From IMG/VR virus record IMGVR_UViG_3300020463_000069, positions 1 through 33,350 of that record: 33,350 bases of DNA, one strand, 5' to 3'. The notes below the pieces were generated by a model. It saw nothing but the letters and a program-made list of their open reading frames with translations, made no database searches and was not told the origin of the DNA. Numbering within the stretch: position 1 is the stretch's first letter; each line of letters opens with the position of its first letter. Positions 5,786 through 13,599 of the stretch are shown piece by piece. This DNA is from a virus. The position numbers and the translations under genes are program-made.

Positions 5786-5912
5786 GTTTAGAGATGCGTT
5801 TTTAAAAGCGTTAGTGCCTGTCACTATTATAACCTTTACAGGAATTATGACTTTAGCTCCTCTTTATGTAACTTTAGGAGTTATGACTCGTCAAATTAAT
5901 TCTAGTAAGTAG
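5784..5912 (+). CDS. candidate 42-aa hydrophobic peptide
   Basis: ATG 5784 (MFRDAFLKALVPV) to TAG 5910-5912, directly abutting the ATG of the next gene (TAGATG). The product is one hydrophobic segment (LVPVTIITFTGIMTLAPLYV) with a short polar tail (TRQINSSK), like many tiny phage membrane proteins. Evidence for it: open frame through the whole gap, adjacency to the next start, and membrane-peptide composition. Evidence against it: this gap is where divergent promoters would be expected. Confidence 0.4.
   Translation: MFRDAFLKALVPVTIITFTGIMTLAPLYVTLGVMTRQINSSK
5826..5831 (-). promoter_or_regulatory. possible -10 box for minus-strand membrane trio
   Basis: Perfect TATAAT on the minus strand at 5826-5831, upstream of the 5785 start. 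No recognisable -35 at 16-18 bases, so it would need an activator or an extended -10. It lies inside the candidate 42-aa plus-strand frame. Confidence 0.3.
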
Positions 5913-6554
5913 ATGCAAATAAAATCAATAAGACCATTTAGTGGGGGTTGGTTACAAGCAAAGTTAAATGATGAGGAGTTAAATTATTTATGGGAAATGT
6001 GCAAAACTCCTAAAAAAAATAATTACAAAGACCGTTTAGCTGGACATAATTATAAAAGTCAGCTTATAGAAGATAAAGACGATTGGTTTTGGGATAATGT
6101 TTTAAGTCATTTATGTAATGAATATGCTTGCACTTATGGAAATCTTGGAGATAGCATTCCAACTAGCCAAAATCACCCTTATCATTTACATTCAATGTGG
6201 GTAAATTATCAAAAAGAAAACGAATTTAATCCAAGACATAGGCACAATAATGCACTTTATAGTTTTGTTGTATGGATGAAAATACCAACTGATTTTCACG
6301 AGCAACGTAAATTAGCAATAGCTGAATCAACTGTTGATTCAATTTCAAATTTTTCCTTTGATTTTTTAAATATATTAGGCCAATCACAAACATTTGTTTA
6401 TGAAATGTGCAAAGATGCGGAGGGTACTTTATTATTTTTTCCAGCAGAATTAAATCATACAGTTTATCCATTTTACAACTGTAAAGAAGATCGAATATCA
6501 ATTTCTGGCAATATCGCTATTGATACCAAGAAAATTCATCAAGCTTCGGTTTGA
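5913..6554 (+). CDS. putative 2-oxoglutarate/Fe(II) oxygenase, 213 aa
   Basis: ATG 5913 to TGA 6552-6554. The C-terminal half matches the cyanophage-type putative 2OG-Fe(II) oxygenase family (2OG-FeII_Oxy_5 / TIGR02466 style): NPRHRHNN at 106-113 with His109 and His111, then YSFVVWMKIP, then GTLLFFPAELNHTVYPF with His182, and ERIS-type DRISISGN with Arg194 for 2-oxoglutarate. This is a double-stranded beta-helix fold. Such enzymes hydroxylate protein, sugar or nucleic-acid substrates; the substrate here is unknown. Its 3' end overlaps the convergent next oxygenase by 16 bases. Family call from motifs, activity inferred. Confidence 0.75.
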   Translation: MQIKSIRPFSGGWLQAKLNDEELNYLWEMCKTPKKNNYKDRLAGHNYKSQLIEDKDDWFWDNVLSHLCNEYACTYGNLGDSIPTSQNHPYHLHSMWVNYQKENEFNPRHRHNNALYSFVVWMKIPTDFHEQRKLAIAESTVDSISNFSFDFLNILGQSQTFVYEMCKDAEGTLLFFPAELNHTVYPFYNCKEDRISISGNIAIDTKKIHQASV

Positions 6555-7120
6555 GTAATACATTCAAACCATCCTGTCGCAATATATTTTGTTTGAGTTG
6601 GACTTACAACTCCATGATGAGTATGAGTCCAGTATGCAGGCCATAAAACTAATCTTCCCTCTACAGCATTTGTAGTAATATCATAATTTGTAAAACGAGT
6701 ACCACCTTTATCAGTAACAGTATTTAAATATAACATCCATACTAAAACTCTTGTTGAATTACCATTATTTTCACAATGTGGATAAAAATAGCCCTGTTTT
6801 GGATTGTATTTTTGAATATTATAACGTGGAGTTAATTGCCAAGGAGCTACTACATCATCTATTTCTGGATGTTTTGTTTTATAATCTTGTAAATATTTTG
6901 CTAAAACAGTATTGATAATTGTGTCAGGCAATGTCCAATTATTAAAGTTTAAGGTTAAATCAGTCGAATCTTTGTGTGTTTTATCTATAACACCTTTATT
7001 AAAAATTTTACCTACTGTGCCTGCTCTTAAATACTCACTTGGAGCTTTATCAAAAAACTCAATAATTGACTTACAATTTTGAGGGCTTAGTGCGTTGTCA
7101 TGAATTTCTATAAAATTCAT
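6539..7120 (-). CDS. prolyl 4-hydroxylase-like 2OG-Fe(II) oxygenase, 193 aa
   Basis: ATG 7120 to TGA 6539-6541. The P4Hc-type iron motif is clear: His115-Cys-Glu117 (PHCENN), a distal His in WTHTHHG (probably His168), and Lys178 in TKYIATGWF for 2-oxoglutarate. Length and order (substrate lid, GYFYPHCE, LVWMLYLN, GGTRFTNYD, LVLWPAYWTHTHHG) fit the marine-phage P4H-like family. It probably hydroxylates a peptide or another viral/host substrate in the cytoplasm. ATGA overlap with the upstream gene, so the two are co-translated. Confidence 0.8.
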   Translation of the reverse strand: MNFIEIHDNALSPQNCKSIIEFFDKAPSEYLRAGTVGKIFNKGVIDKTHKDSTDLTLNFNNWTLPDTIINTVLAKYLQDYKTKHPEIDDVVAPWQLTPRYNIQKYNPKQGYFYPHCENNGNSTRVLVWMLYLNTVTDKGGTRFTNYDITTNAVEGRLVLWPAYWTHTHHGVVSPTQTKYIATGWFECITQTEA

Positions 7121-7656
7121 GGGATTCTAAAACCAAAGCTAAAACGATTACACATACTGCCCACGCAATGCCAAAAATAAGGAGGTTTGCTTGGCACATA
7201 AAATTTTCTTAATGTAATTCCTTTGTCGTCATAATCGGTAATAATTTGTTTAGTCATTGGATTTAAATACCTAAAAAATGATTGTTTATTTTTCGTAGCA
7301 TAAGTTATATAAAATCTCCAACAAGGGGTTAAATAATTAGTATGCCAACTCATATATCCAGTTTTAGGATATAAATAATGACCACTAGCGGTAATATTTT
7401 TATTATTAAATATTTTTTGTACTCTAGGTAATAACAATTCAACAGTTTTACTTACATCAAATTCAATAAAATTTTTATCAGTAGAACAATCAAGAAGATT
7501 GTCAGTATTTAAAATATCGACAGATGATTTCCAATCTCTTTTAAATACATATTTATTTTTACAAATGTTTTTAATGCAAATATCATAAAAATCCTGATTT
7601 ACTATATCTGTTATATTGTTTTTATCAAAACAATTACGCTCATAACCAAAAATCAT
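7117..7656 (-). CDS. oxygenase-like beta-helix protein with H-x-N motif, 179 aa
   Basis: ATG 7656 to TGA 7117-7119. The C-terminal half reads like a divergent cupin/2OG oxygenase core: GHYLYPKTGYMSWHTN with His105-x-Asn107 where a classical enzyme has His-x-Asp/Glu, then WRFYITYA, SFFRYLNP, a distal FWHCV with His163, and CNRFSFGF with Arg171. I recall similar proteins in marine phages annotated as hypothetical. The Asn could still ligate iron weakly, or the protein may have lost activity. The N-terminal half (Cys/Lys/Asn-rich) is unrecognised. Overlaps its downstream partner by ATGA. Confidence 0.65.
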   Translation of the reverse strand: MIFGYERNCFDKNNITDIVNQDFYDICIKNICKNKYVFKRDWKSSVDILNTDNLLDCSTDKNFIEFDVSKTVELLLPRVQKIFNNKNITASGHYLYPKTGYMSWHTNYLTPCWRFYITYATKNKQSFFRYLNPMTKQIITDYDDKGITLRKFYVPSKPPYFWHCVGSMCNRFSFGFRIP

Positions 7657-8023
7657 GTTAAAAGGTTTGCATCTTTGTGATATTGATAAAATTTATGGGG
7701 ATTGGAGAATTGATGAAAAGGAATATATTTTAAATTTAAAGAAAATAAAACCATTTTTAACAAAAGAATCAAAGAAATTAATAAATTTTAAGGATATAGG
7801 ACATAAGGGAAAAAACAGCAATTATTTACTTCATAAAGAAAGATATGATGCTGCTGATATAAGTTATCCCTGTATATTAACAGAAGGTCAAAATCCTTAC
7901 AACTGTAAATACAGAATGATAGACGGGAAACACCGTATTACTAAAATGAAAAATATGGGAATAAAAAAATCTATGTTTTATATAGTTGACTTTAATATTT
8001 TTTTTAAACTGTTACAACTCTAA
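7655..8023 (+). CDS. small ParB/sulfiredoxin-like domain protein, 122 aa
   Basis: ATG 7655 to TAA 8021-8023. Residues 71-111 read YPCILTEGQ, then YRMIDGKHRITKMKNMG, then KSMFYIVD, which matches the nucleotide-binding core of ParB-like/sulfiredoxin-like folds (R-x-I-D-G-x-H-R followed by a helix, then a strand). Full ParB partition proteins are much longer; such small stand-alone domains in phages are of unknown function. The start codon shares the CATG with the divergent oxygenase-like gene. The 3' end overlaps the convergent adhesin gene by 20 bases. Confidence 0.6.
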   Translation: MLKGLHLCDIDKIYGDWRIDEKEYILNLKKIKPFLTKESKKLINFKDIGHKGKNSNYLLHKERYDAADISYPCILTEGQNPYNCKYRMIDGKHRITKMKNMGIKKSMFYIVDFNIFFKLLQL

Positions 8024-8738
8024 CTTCACCTCTACCACCAGAACCTGACCTACCAGAGCCACCCCCTGCAGGAACAGAGCCAGCAACTCCAGCACCAGAA
8101 CCACCAGAACCACCACCATAACTTACACCACCACCCGGATAGCCGTGATAAATTCTATAACCAGAACCACCACCCCCACCCATTGTGGATTTCCCTCCAG
8201 CACCTGCTGATTGTCCACCATTACCACCACCGCCACCAATACCATAATATAATCCACTTGAAGCATTTACAGCAGTAGCACTGGTACTGCCATCACTATT
8301 AGACGTTACTCTAACACGACCACCTGCCATGCCTTGTCCAGTGCCATATACATGACCACCTTGCCCTCCAAATTGAAAAGTACTATTTTCTGAATTGCTA
8401 CTTTGTCCACCATTACCACCTCCAGCTTGTGCATTATCGTAGGCAAAACTAGAAAGACCGCCATTACTACTTGTACCTCCACCACCGCCAACTGTTACGG
8501 ATACAGTAGAGGGTAAATCAGACTTGTTGAAAACAAAATACCCAAAACCACCACCACCACCACCACCACTGAAGTTAGTGTTACCACCACCACCTCCTCC
8601 AGCACCCCATATATATACATGAACGATTGTACCTGATGAGGGCTTACTCCAAGTTCCGTTAGAAGTAAAAACTTGTACATCACTTCCTCCGTCAGGGGCG
8701 GTTGTTAATGATGTGCTGTCTCCGAAATGAATTGTCAT
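8004..8738 (-). CDS. glycine-rich tail fibre/adhesin tip protein, 244 aa
   Basis: ATG 8738 to TAA 8004-8006. A short N-terminal segment is followed by VFTSNGTWSKPSSGTIVHVYIWGAG, the hallmark entry of the Gly_rich_2-type phage tail protein domain, and then by many poly-Gly loops (GGGGGG, GGGGGGFGYF, GGNGGQS, GGGVSYGGGSGGSG). This composition is typical of polyglycine-sandwich adhesin tips that touch the host receptor. It is the distal end of the fibre block, the usual place for the receptor-binding gene. It ends in GRGEVRVVTV. Confidence 0.85.
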   Translation of the reverse strand: MTIHFGDSTSLTTAPDGGSDVQVFTSNGTWSKPSSGTIVHVYIWGAGGGGGGNTNFSGGGGGGGFGYFVFNKSDLPSTVSVTVGGGGGTSSNGGLSSFAYDNAQAGGGNGGQSSNSENSTFQFGGQGGHVYGTGQGMAGGRVRVTSNSDGSTSATAVNASSGLYYGIGGGGGNGGQSAGAGGKSTMGGGGGSGYRIYHGYPGGGVSYGGGSGGSGAGVAGSVPAGGGSGRSGSGGRGEVRVVTV

Positions 8739-8755
8739 GGTTTTATAAAAAGAAT

Positions 8756-9082
8756 TTAAGTAAGTTTTTCTTTGTCAATAGCATCTTGAACAGTTTTTTC
8801 AATTTCAGCTATTTTTGTATTGGTGATAGCTGTTGTTATCCAACCTAGAATAATTCCCTGACCTGTTCCTACTCCTTCTTCATTCAGTAATATTAAACTT
8901 TCATAGGATTTAAAATCAGCACCAACAGATGCTTTATTACCACTAAAAGTACAAGTTACTGTTTCTACTTTAATTATTGACCCTTCCGTACCAAAACAAG
9001 CAGCCGTAGCCTCAGTGATGTAATTATCATCATCTGGATTAGTTTTTAAGGTGTCAAGTTTCCAAACAAATGTAGCAGCCAT
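8756..9082 (-). CDS. hypothetical structural/tail-associated protein, 108 aa
   Basis: ATG 9082 (MAATFVWKLDTLKTN) to TAA 8756-8758. Beta-rich start (FVWKLDTLKTNPDDDNYI), then FGTEGSIIKVETVTCTFSG, and a C-terminal helix (ILGWITTAI ... IEKTVQDAIDKEK). Small proteins of this type beginning MA(A)TFxWxL lie next to tail fibre genes in marine phages and may be fibre-associated or virion proteins. Not assigned to a named family here. It sits between the giant fibre and the Gly-rich adhesin, with a TATAAT on its strand at 9133-9138. Confidence 0.65.
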   Translation of the reverse strand: MAATFVWKLDTLKTNPDDDNYITEATAACFGTEGSIIKVETVTCTFSGNKASVGADFKSYESLILLNEEGVGTGQGIILGWITTAITNTKIAEIEKTVQDAIDKEKLT

Positions 9083-9132
9083 GTTTTTTATTCTGAGTAG
9101 GAAGTATCAGTTGCCATTGTCGTTTTTCTTTT

Positions 9133-9138
9133 ATTATA
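9133..9138 (-). promoter_or_regulatory. possible -10 box before adhesin genes
   Basis: TATAAT on the minus strand at 9133-9138, just past the stop of the giant fibre, placing a start near 9126. The -35 position is poor (3/6 at best). It may give separate expression of the 8756 and 8004 genes. Confidence 0.3.
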
Positions 9139-9140
9139 TC

Positions 9141-12100
9141 TTAAACAGGAATCATTGCTATTTTAAATTTTTTGCCTGATCTGTTATTAATCATAAATAT
9201 ATCAGTTTCTCCTTCTTGTAAAGTCCAATCCCCCCAAGAACCATCAACATCATTTGTTTTACCTTCGTTAGAAAAGTGCATATCATTTACATATAAGTTA
9301 TTCCATCTCGCACTTGTGCTACCTAAATTATAAGTATTACCCGATTGAGGAATAATAGTTCTAGCTGTCAATGTGGCAGTTATGGTGTCTGCTGTATCTG
9401 ACCTTAAGAAACTTGCTGAAGAAACACCATCTAAAGTGTCGGCATCAAGACCTGACCCTGCCCCATCTACAGTTTTTATAAGAGTTAATATTTCGCTTGC
9501 TGTTTGATCTGCAGTTGCACTAGCTTCAATGCCATCAAGTTTTGAACCGTCAGCAGCTAAATCTCTACCGTCTACTGTTCCTGATACTGTGATATTTCCT
9601 GTTACGTCAAGACCAGCACCAACATCTAAATTTCCAGCAAATATAGCTTGTTGGTTATCAGCATCAACTGAAAACATTACTTGTGCATCACTTACTCTTT
9701 CAAAGGCAAGAGTATTTGGACTTGTTCTATAAACTAAATCAATAGAGTCTGATGTATCGCCAGTGTTTCTATCAAACCTTATAATATTTGGGCCAGCACC
9801 ATTAAGCTGTATTACAGGATTTGTACCGTCAGATGTTCCAGTAATTGTGCCTGTGAAACTATCATCTGCGTCAGACCTTAAGAAACTAGCTGAATCAATA
9901 CCATCTAAAGTTGCTGCGTTACCACCATCTGCTGAAGTTATATATCCAGCACCATTAGTAATTGCGTTATTATTAAGGGAAATATTTGCAGATCCATCAA
10001 AAGCAACTCCAGCTATGGTTTTTGTTGCTGCAAGTTTTGTTGCTGTAGCAGCGTTTCCAGTACAAGAGGCTGAAGAGCCTGTAGTGTCTTGGTTTAGTGT
10101 TCCTACAACAAAATCTATAGTTCCATCTGAATCTTGGTATGTAACTGTAATACCAGTTTCAGTATTACCTGTGAGCATACCGCCCACGAAATCTTCTACT
10201 TGTTCCTCAGTAAGAGTGGCAGTAATATAACCAGCACCGTTTGTAAGCTGATTATTGTTAGTGACATTAGTAGCAGAAGCAGCAATACCATCAAGTTTAG
10301 ATTTTAAAGTATTTGTAAAATTATTTTGAGTTAAACCGCCATCGCCTACAGACAATTTATTAGTTAAGTTTGTATAGGAAATATCAATACTTGCAGAACC
10401 ATTAAAAGATGTTCCAGCAATACTTCGAGCATTTGTTAATGTCGCGGCTGAACCTGTAATATCTGAACTGATAGTTGCTGGTAATCTATCGTCAGATATG
10501 GTTCCAGCATTAATATTTCCAGCGTTTCTATAGTAAGAACCCTCCTGTCCGTCTAATAAATCTGCGTCTAATCCAGTTCCAGCACCATCATTACCAGAGT
10601 GCCAAAATGTACCTAAAACTGTACCAGAATTATTTTCAACTTGTAACTGATCTGAATTATTATGGAGTCTTACCATCATACCAGTACCAGCCTTTTTATA
10701 AAAACGACCTCCTCCATATAAAAATATACCGTCATCATCATTTGAAAACGTAAGTTCTCTTGAGAATGTTAAAGCTCCAGTAGCTGTATCAGTAGCATCT
10801 GACCTTAAGAAACCAGAAGCTTGAACTCCGTCTAAAGTGTCTGCGTTTGTAGAATCTGTTGATAATTGTAAACCAGTAACAATAAATTCTGAAGATGATC
10901 CGACAATAGTTGTAGTACCAGCTTCATCAACTGTATTAGTGGTAATTCTTAAAACGTCATTTGCTGATAAATAAACAGTAGTATCTACAGTTGCCGATCC
11001 GTAACGTCCCCAAGAACTCTTAACGTCATTAACTGTAAAGTAAAAATCTCTATCTTGTAAAACATCAGCAGAAGTACCGTTATCACCCTCATATATATAA
11101 ACCCTAAATTCTGTTGTTGATTGGGAACCATCTCTTACATGAATTTTAATATCATCTCTATTAGTCCCTTCCTGTACTTGTCCATTGACAACATAGTTAG
11201 CATCAGGCATAGCAGTGCTAAATGTAATGGTGTAATCGCCAGTTGAGTTCCTTGTAACTGAGAAGCCTTCACCTTTAATCTTTGTACCGTCAGAGTTAAC
11301 ATGACCTATAATTATTGGCTCTATTTGTGGTTGAATGTATGTATAAGTATCGGCACTTGAAACAGCACTACCATTTTTTGTTAAAGCAGTTTTAATGGTA
11401 TTTCGTCTACTTGTAGCAGAACTTTGATAAACAACGCTTCCTTTTACTGTGTACCAGCCAGTTGATAAAACTGTAATTGCACCAGAAGAATGACTAAACT
11501 TACTATTATCAGTATTAGATTCTTGGTTGAAATTAATTACAGCAGCAGAACTACCAACAGCAGTAGTAGTATTTGATTTTAAATGACATACATAATGTCC
11601 ACCTGACCCAATACCTGTTAAGTTTGAGCCATCAATAGCTGGTAAAGTTCCAGTTATATTGGCTGCTGGTATTGATGTTAAGTTTGCTGCCGAAGCTGCT
11701 GGTAATGTAGCAGGGAATCTAGCATCTGGTATCGTTCCAGAACTTAAATTAGCTGCATTTAAAGCTGAACCGTCAATATATCCAGCACCGTTAGTAATAG
11801 CATTATTGTTTAGAGATATATTTGCCGAACCATCAAAGCTCACACCAGCTATATTACGAGCAGTAGCAAGGGTAGCTGCGGTAGTAGCTGCAATACCTAG
11901 AGCATCTATATCTGACTTTGTTTGATCTGCTGTGGCTGAAGCCTCTATGCCATTAAGTTTTGAATGATCTGCGTCAGTAAATACGTTTGAATCTGAAGCT
12001 GACTCTACAAGTGTTCTTATCTCTGCTGCTGTTTGATCTGCGGTTGCTGAAGCTTCAATTCCGTCTAGCTTTGCACCATCAGTAGCTATATCTCTGCCAT

Positions 12101-13574
12101 CTACTGTGCCTGTTACAGATATATTCCCACTACCATCAATAGTCATTCTAGTAGAGGTATTTGTCATAAATGACAAGGAATTATTTCCATGGTCATAATC
12201 AATTCTTCCTACGTCATCGTCACTAGAGTCACCAAAAAATATCTGTGAATTTTTATTTGATCCTGTTGCTAGTAGTTGTAAAATTGCATTATGTATATCA
12301 TTTTCAAAAACAAAATTATCTCCATTATTGTTCGCATTAACTTTAAACTGACCGCTTGAATTTATTTCGCCAGTGACACTTATATCCCCTGTTACGTCAA
12401 TACCAGCACCTACGTCTAGATTGCCAAGTATATCAACGTGTCCATCAGCATTTATGTTTAGTCTGTGTGCTGAATTTGTAATATCATAAATAATTAATTG
12501 ACCATCATTATTGGTAATTCTGTAATCACTGTTGTGGTTAGTATCTGTCCAAGTAAGACTTGGATATGTACTTGAAAGTTCTAAATTACCAGTTAACGTA
12601 CCACCAGCAAGAGGTAGTTTGGTTGCTATTGAGTTTGTAACTGTTGTTGAGAAGTTAGCATCATCTCCAAGTGCTGCTGCAAGTTCATTAAGTGTATTTA
12701 ATGTGCTAGGTGCAGAGTCAGCTAGATTTGCTATTGCTGTAGAGACAAAAGATGTTGTTGCAATTCTAGTTGTATTATTGCCAGCCGATTGAGTCGTTGC
12801 TGTTACTCCGTTGGTCAATACACCAGAGCTAGAAGTCAAACCACCGAATAATGTATTTCTTGCAGCAATATCAACTCCATCAACCGTTCCAGAACAAGAA
12901 ATATTCCCTGTTACGTCAATACCAGAGGAAAAATCACAATTTTGAAAGAAATCAAAATGACCATCAGTATTTATTTGAAATCTAGTTGCATTGCCATTAG
13001 TAGTGTCTTGTACTCTAAATCTACCAGCGTCTACTGCTATTCTATAATCTGGATTTCCGTCACCCTCATTAAAACTTAGTATTGGAGTATTAGAATTTAT
13101 TGTAAGAGTATTAGAGTCTAAAGTTCCAGTTGTAGTTATATTTTGGTCAGATAATAAACTTACAATTTCACTAGCTGTTTGATCTGCTGTTGCTCCATCT
13201 TCTACGTTTATGAGTGTTCTTAAAGTAGAAGCTGTCATTGCCTCTAATGTTCCTGTTCCGCTGGTTGAACGACCAACAATTCTAGAAGTAGGAATATGAG
13301 CTATTTTGTCAAAAGTTACAGCATCATCAGCTATTTTCGCAGTTGATATAACTCCATTATCAATAGTTAAAGTATCACCACTATTAGAAACTACAATATC
13401 TCCCTTATCACCATCAGACAGGCCGCCCCCACCACTTACTTCGGCTACAGTGCCGTTATCTTTTTTAAGAAATATTTTACCTGTATCAGTTCTTATCGCT
13501 AATTCACCAACAACTAAATCACTAGCACTAGGATCGCTACCAGAACCTCTTTTATGTTTAATTGTGTTAGACAT
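9141..13574 (-). CDS. giant modular tail fibre, 1477 aa
   Basis: ATG 13574 to TAA 9141-9143, with a perfect Shine-Dalgarno AAGGAGGT at 13581-13588. N-terminus MSNTIKHKRGSGSDPS followed by LVVGELAIRTDTGKIFLKKD is the common fibre attachment start. The body is a mosaic of repeats: DGIEASATADQT-type units (about five variants), IAGVxFDGSANISLNNNA units (three), and TLDGxxxASxFLRSD units (three), interspersed with DVGAGIDVTGNI and predicted beta-helix or triple-stranded segments. The C-terminus (LGSTSARWNNLYVND, then NDVDGSWGDWTLQEGE, then NNRSGKKFK) matches cyanophage-style fibre ends and is shared with the 15539 gene. No S74 chaperone. Likely a homotrimeric host-contact fibre. Confidence 0.85.
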   Translation of the reverse strand: MSNTIKHKRGSGSDPSASDLVVGELAIRTDTGKIFLKKDNGTVAEVSGGGGLSDGDKGDIVVSNSGDTLTIDNGVISTAKIADDAVTFDKIAHIPTSRIVGRSTSGTGTLEAMTASTLRTLINVEDGATADQTASEIVSLLSDQNITTTGTLDSNTLTINSNTPILSFNEGDGNPDYRIAVDAGRFRVQDTTNGNATRFQINTDGHFDFFQNCDFSSGIDVTGNISCSGTVDGVDIAARNTLFGGLTSSSGVLTNGVTATTQSAGNNTTRIATTSFVSTAIANLADSAPSTLNTLNELAAALGDDANFSTTVTNSIATKLPLAGGTLTGNLELSSTYPSLTWTDTNHNSDYRITNNDGQLIIYDITNSAHRLNINADGHVDILGNLDVGAGIDVTGDISVTGEINSSGQFKVNANNNGDNFVFENDIHNAILQLLATGSNKNSQIFFGDSSDDDVGRIDYDHGNNSLSFMTNTSTRMTIDGSGNISVTGTVDGRDIATDGAKLDGIEASATADQTAAEIRTLVESASDSNVFTDADHSKLNGIEASATADQTKSDIDALGIAATTAATLATARNIAGVSFDGSANISLNNNAITNGAGYIDGSALNAANLSSGTIPDARFPATLPAASAANLTSIPAANITGTLPAIDGSNLTGIGSGGHYVCHLKSNTTTAVGSSAAVINFNQESNTDNSKFSHSSGAITVLSTGWYTVKGSVVYQSSATSRRNTIKTALTKNGSAVSSADTYTYIQPQIEPIIIGHVNSDGTKIKGEGFSVTRNSTGDYTITFSTAMPDANYVVNGQVQEGTNRDDIKIHVRDGSQSTTEFRVYIYEGDNGTSADVLQDRDFYFTVNDVKSSWGRYGSATVDTTVYLSANDVLRITTNTVDEAGTTTIVGSSSEFIVTGLQLSTDSTNADTLDGVQASGFLRSDATDTATGALTFSRELTFSNDDDGIFLYGGGRFYKKAGTGMMVRLHNNSDQLQVENNSGTVLGTFWHSGNDGAGTGLDADLLDGQEGSYYRNAGNINAGTISDDRLPATISSDITGSAATLTNARSIAGTSFNGSASIDISYTNLTNKLSVGDGGLTQNNFTNTLKSKLDGIAASATNVTNNNQLTNGAGYITATLTEEQVEDFVGGMLTGNTETGITVTYQDSDGTIDFVVGTLNQDTTGSSASCTGNAATATKLAATKTIAGVAFDGSANISLNNNAITNGAGYITSADGGNAATLDGIDSASFLRSDADDSFTGTITGTSDGTNPVIQLNGAGPNIIRFDRNTGDTSDSIDLVYRTSPNTLAFERVSDAQVMFSVDADNQQAIFAGNLDVGAGLDVTGNITVSGTVDGRDLAADGSKLDGIEASATADQTASEILTLIKTVDGAGSGLDADTLDGVSSASFLRSDTADTITATLTARTIIPQSGNTYNLGSTSARWNNLYVNDMHFSNEGKTNDVDGSWGDWTLQEGETDIFMINNRSGKKFKIAMIPV

Positions 13575-13580
13575 TTACTT

Positions 13581-13588
13581 ACCTCCTT
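13581..13588 (-). promoter_or_regulatory. strong Shine-Dalgarno of giant fibre
   Basis: AAGGAGGT on the minus strand, 6 bases from the ATG at 13574. It fully matches the anti-SD, unlike many genes in this window that have none, and fixes the start of the fibre gene. Confidence 0.75.
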
Positions 13589-13599
13589 GTAAATTAATT

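Noticed and set aside
6226-6501. 91-aa minus-strand frame opposite the first oxygenase
   Set aside because: Shadow of a gene with clear catalytic motifs.
8040-8600. microsatellite-like CCACCACCA runs
   Set aside because: They encode poly-Gly loops of the adhesin on the minus strand; ordinary for this protein class.
9088-9117. nine-residue frame (MATDTSYSE) between fibre and 8756 gene
   Set aside because: Has an ATG just after a possible start point, but is too short to tell from chance.
9763-10230. 155-aa plus-strand frame inside the giant fibre gene
   Set aside because: Antisense to repeat-rich fibre coding sequence; Pro/Ser/Val-rich text from complementing Gly/Thr/Asp codons; no homology signal.
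9481-13200. CRISPR-like or tandem DNA repeats in the fibre genes
   Set aside because: The repetition is in protein modules with diverged DNA and irregular spacing, all inside one open frame; no repeat-spacer structure.
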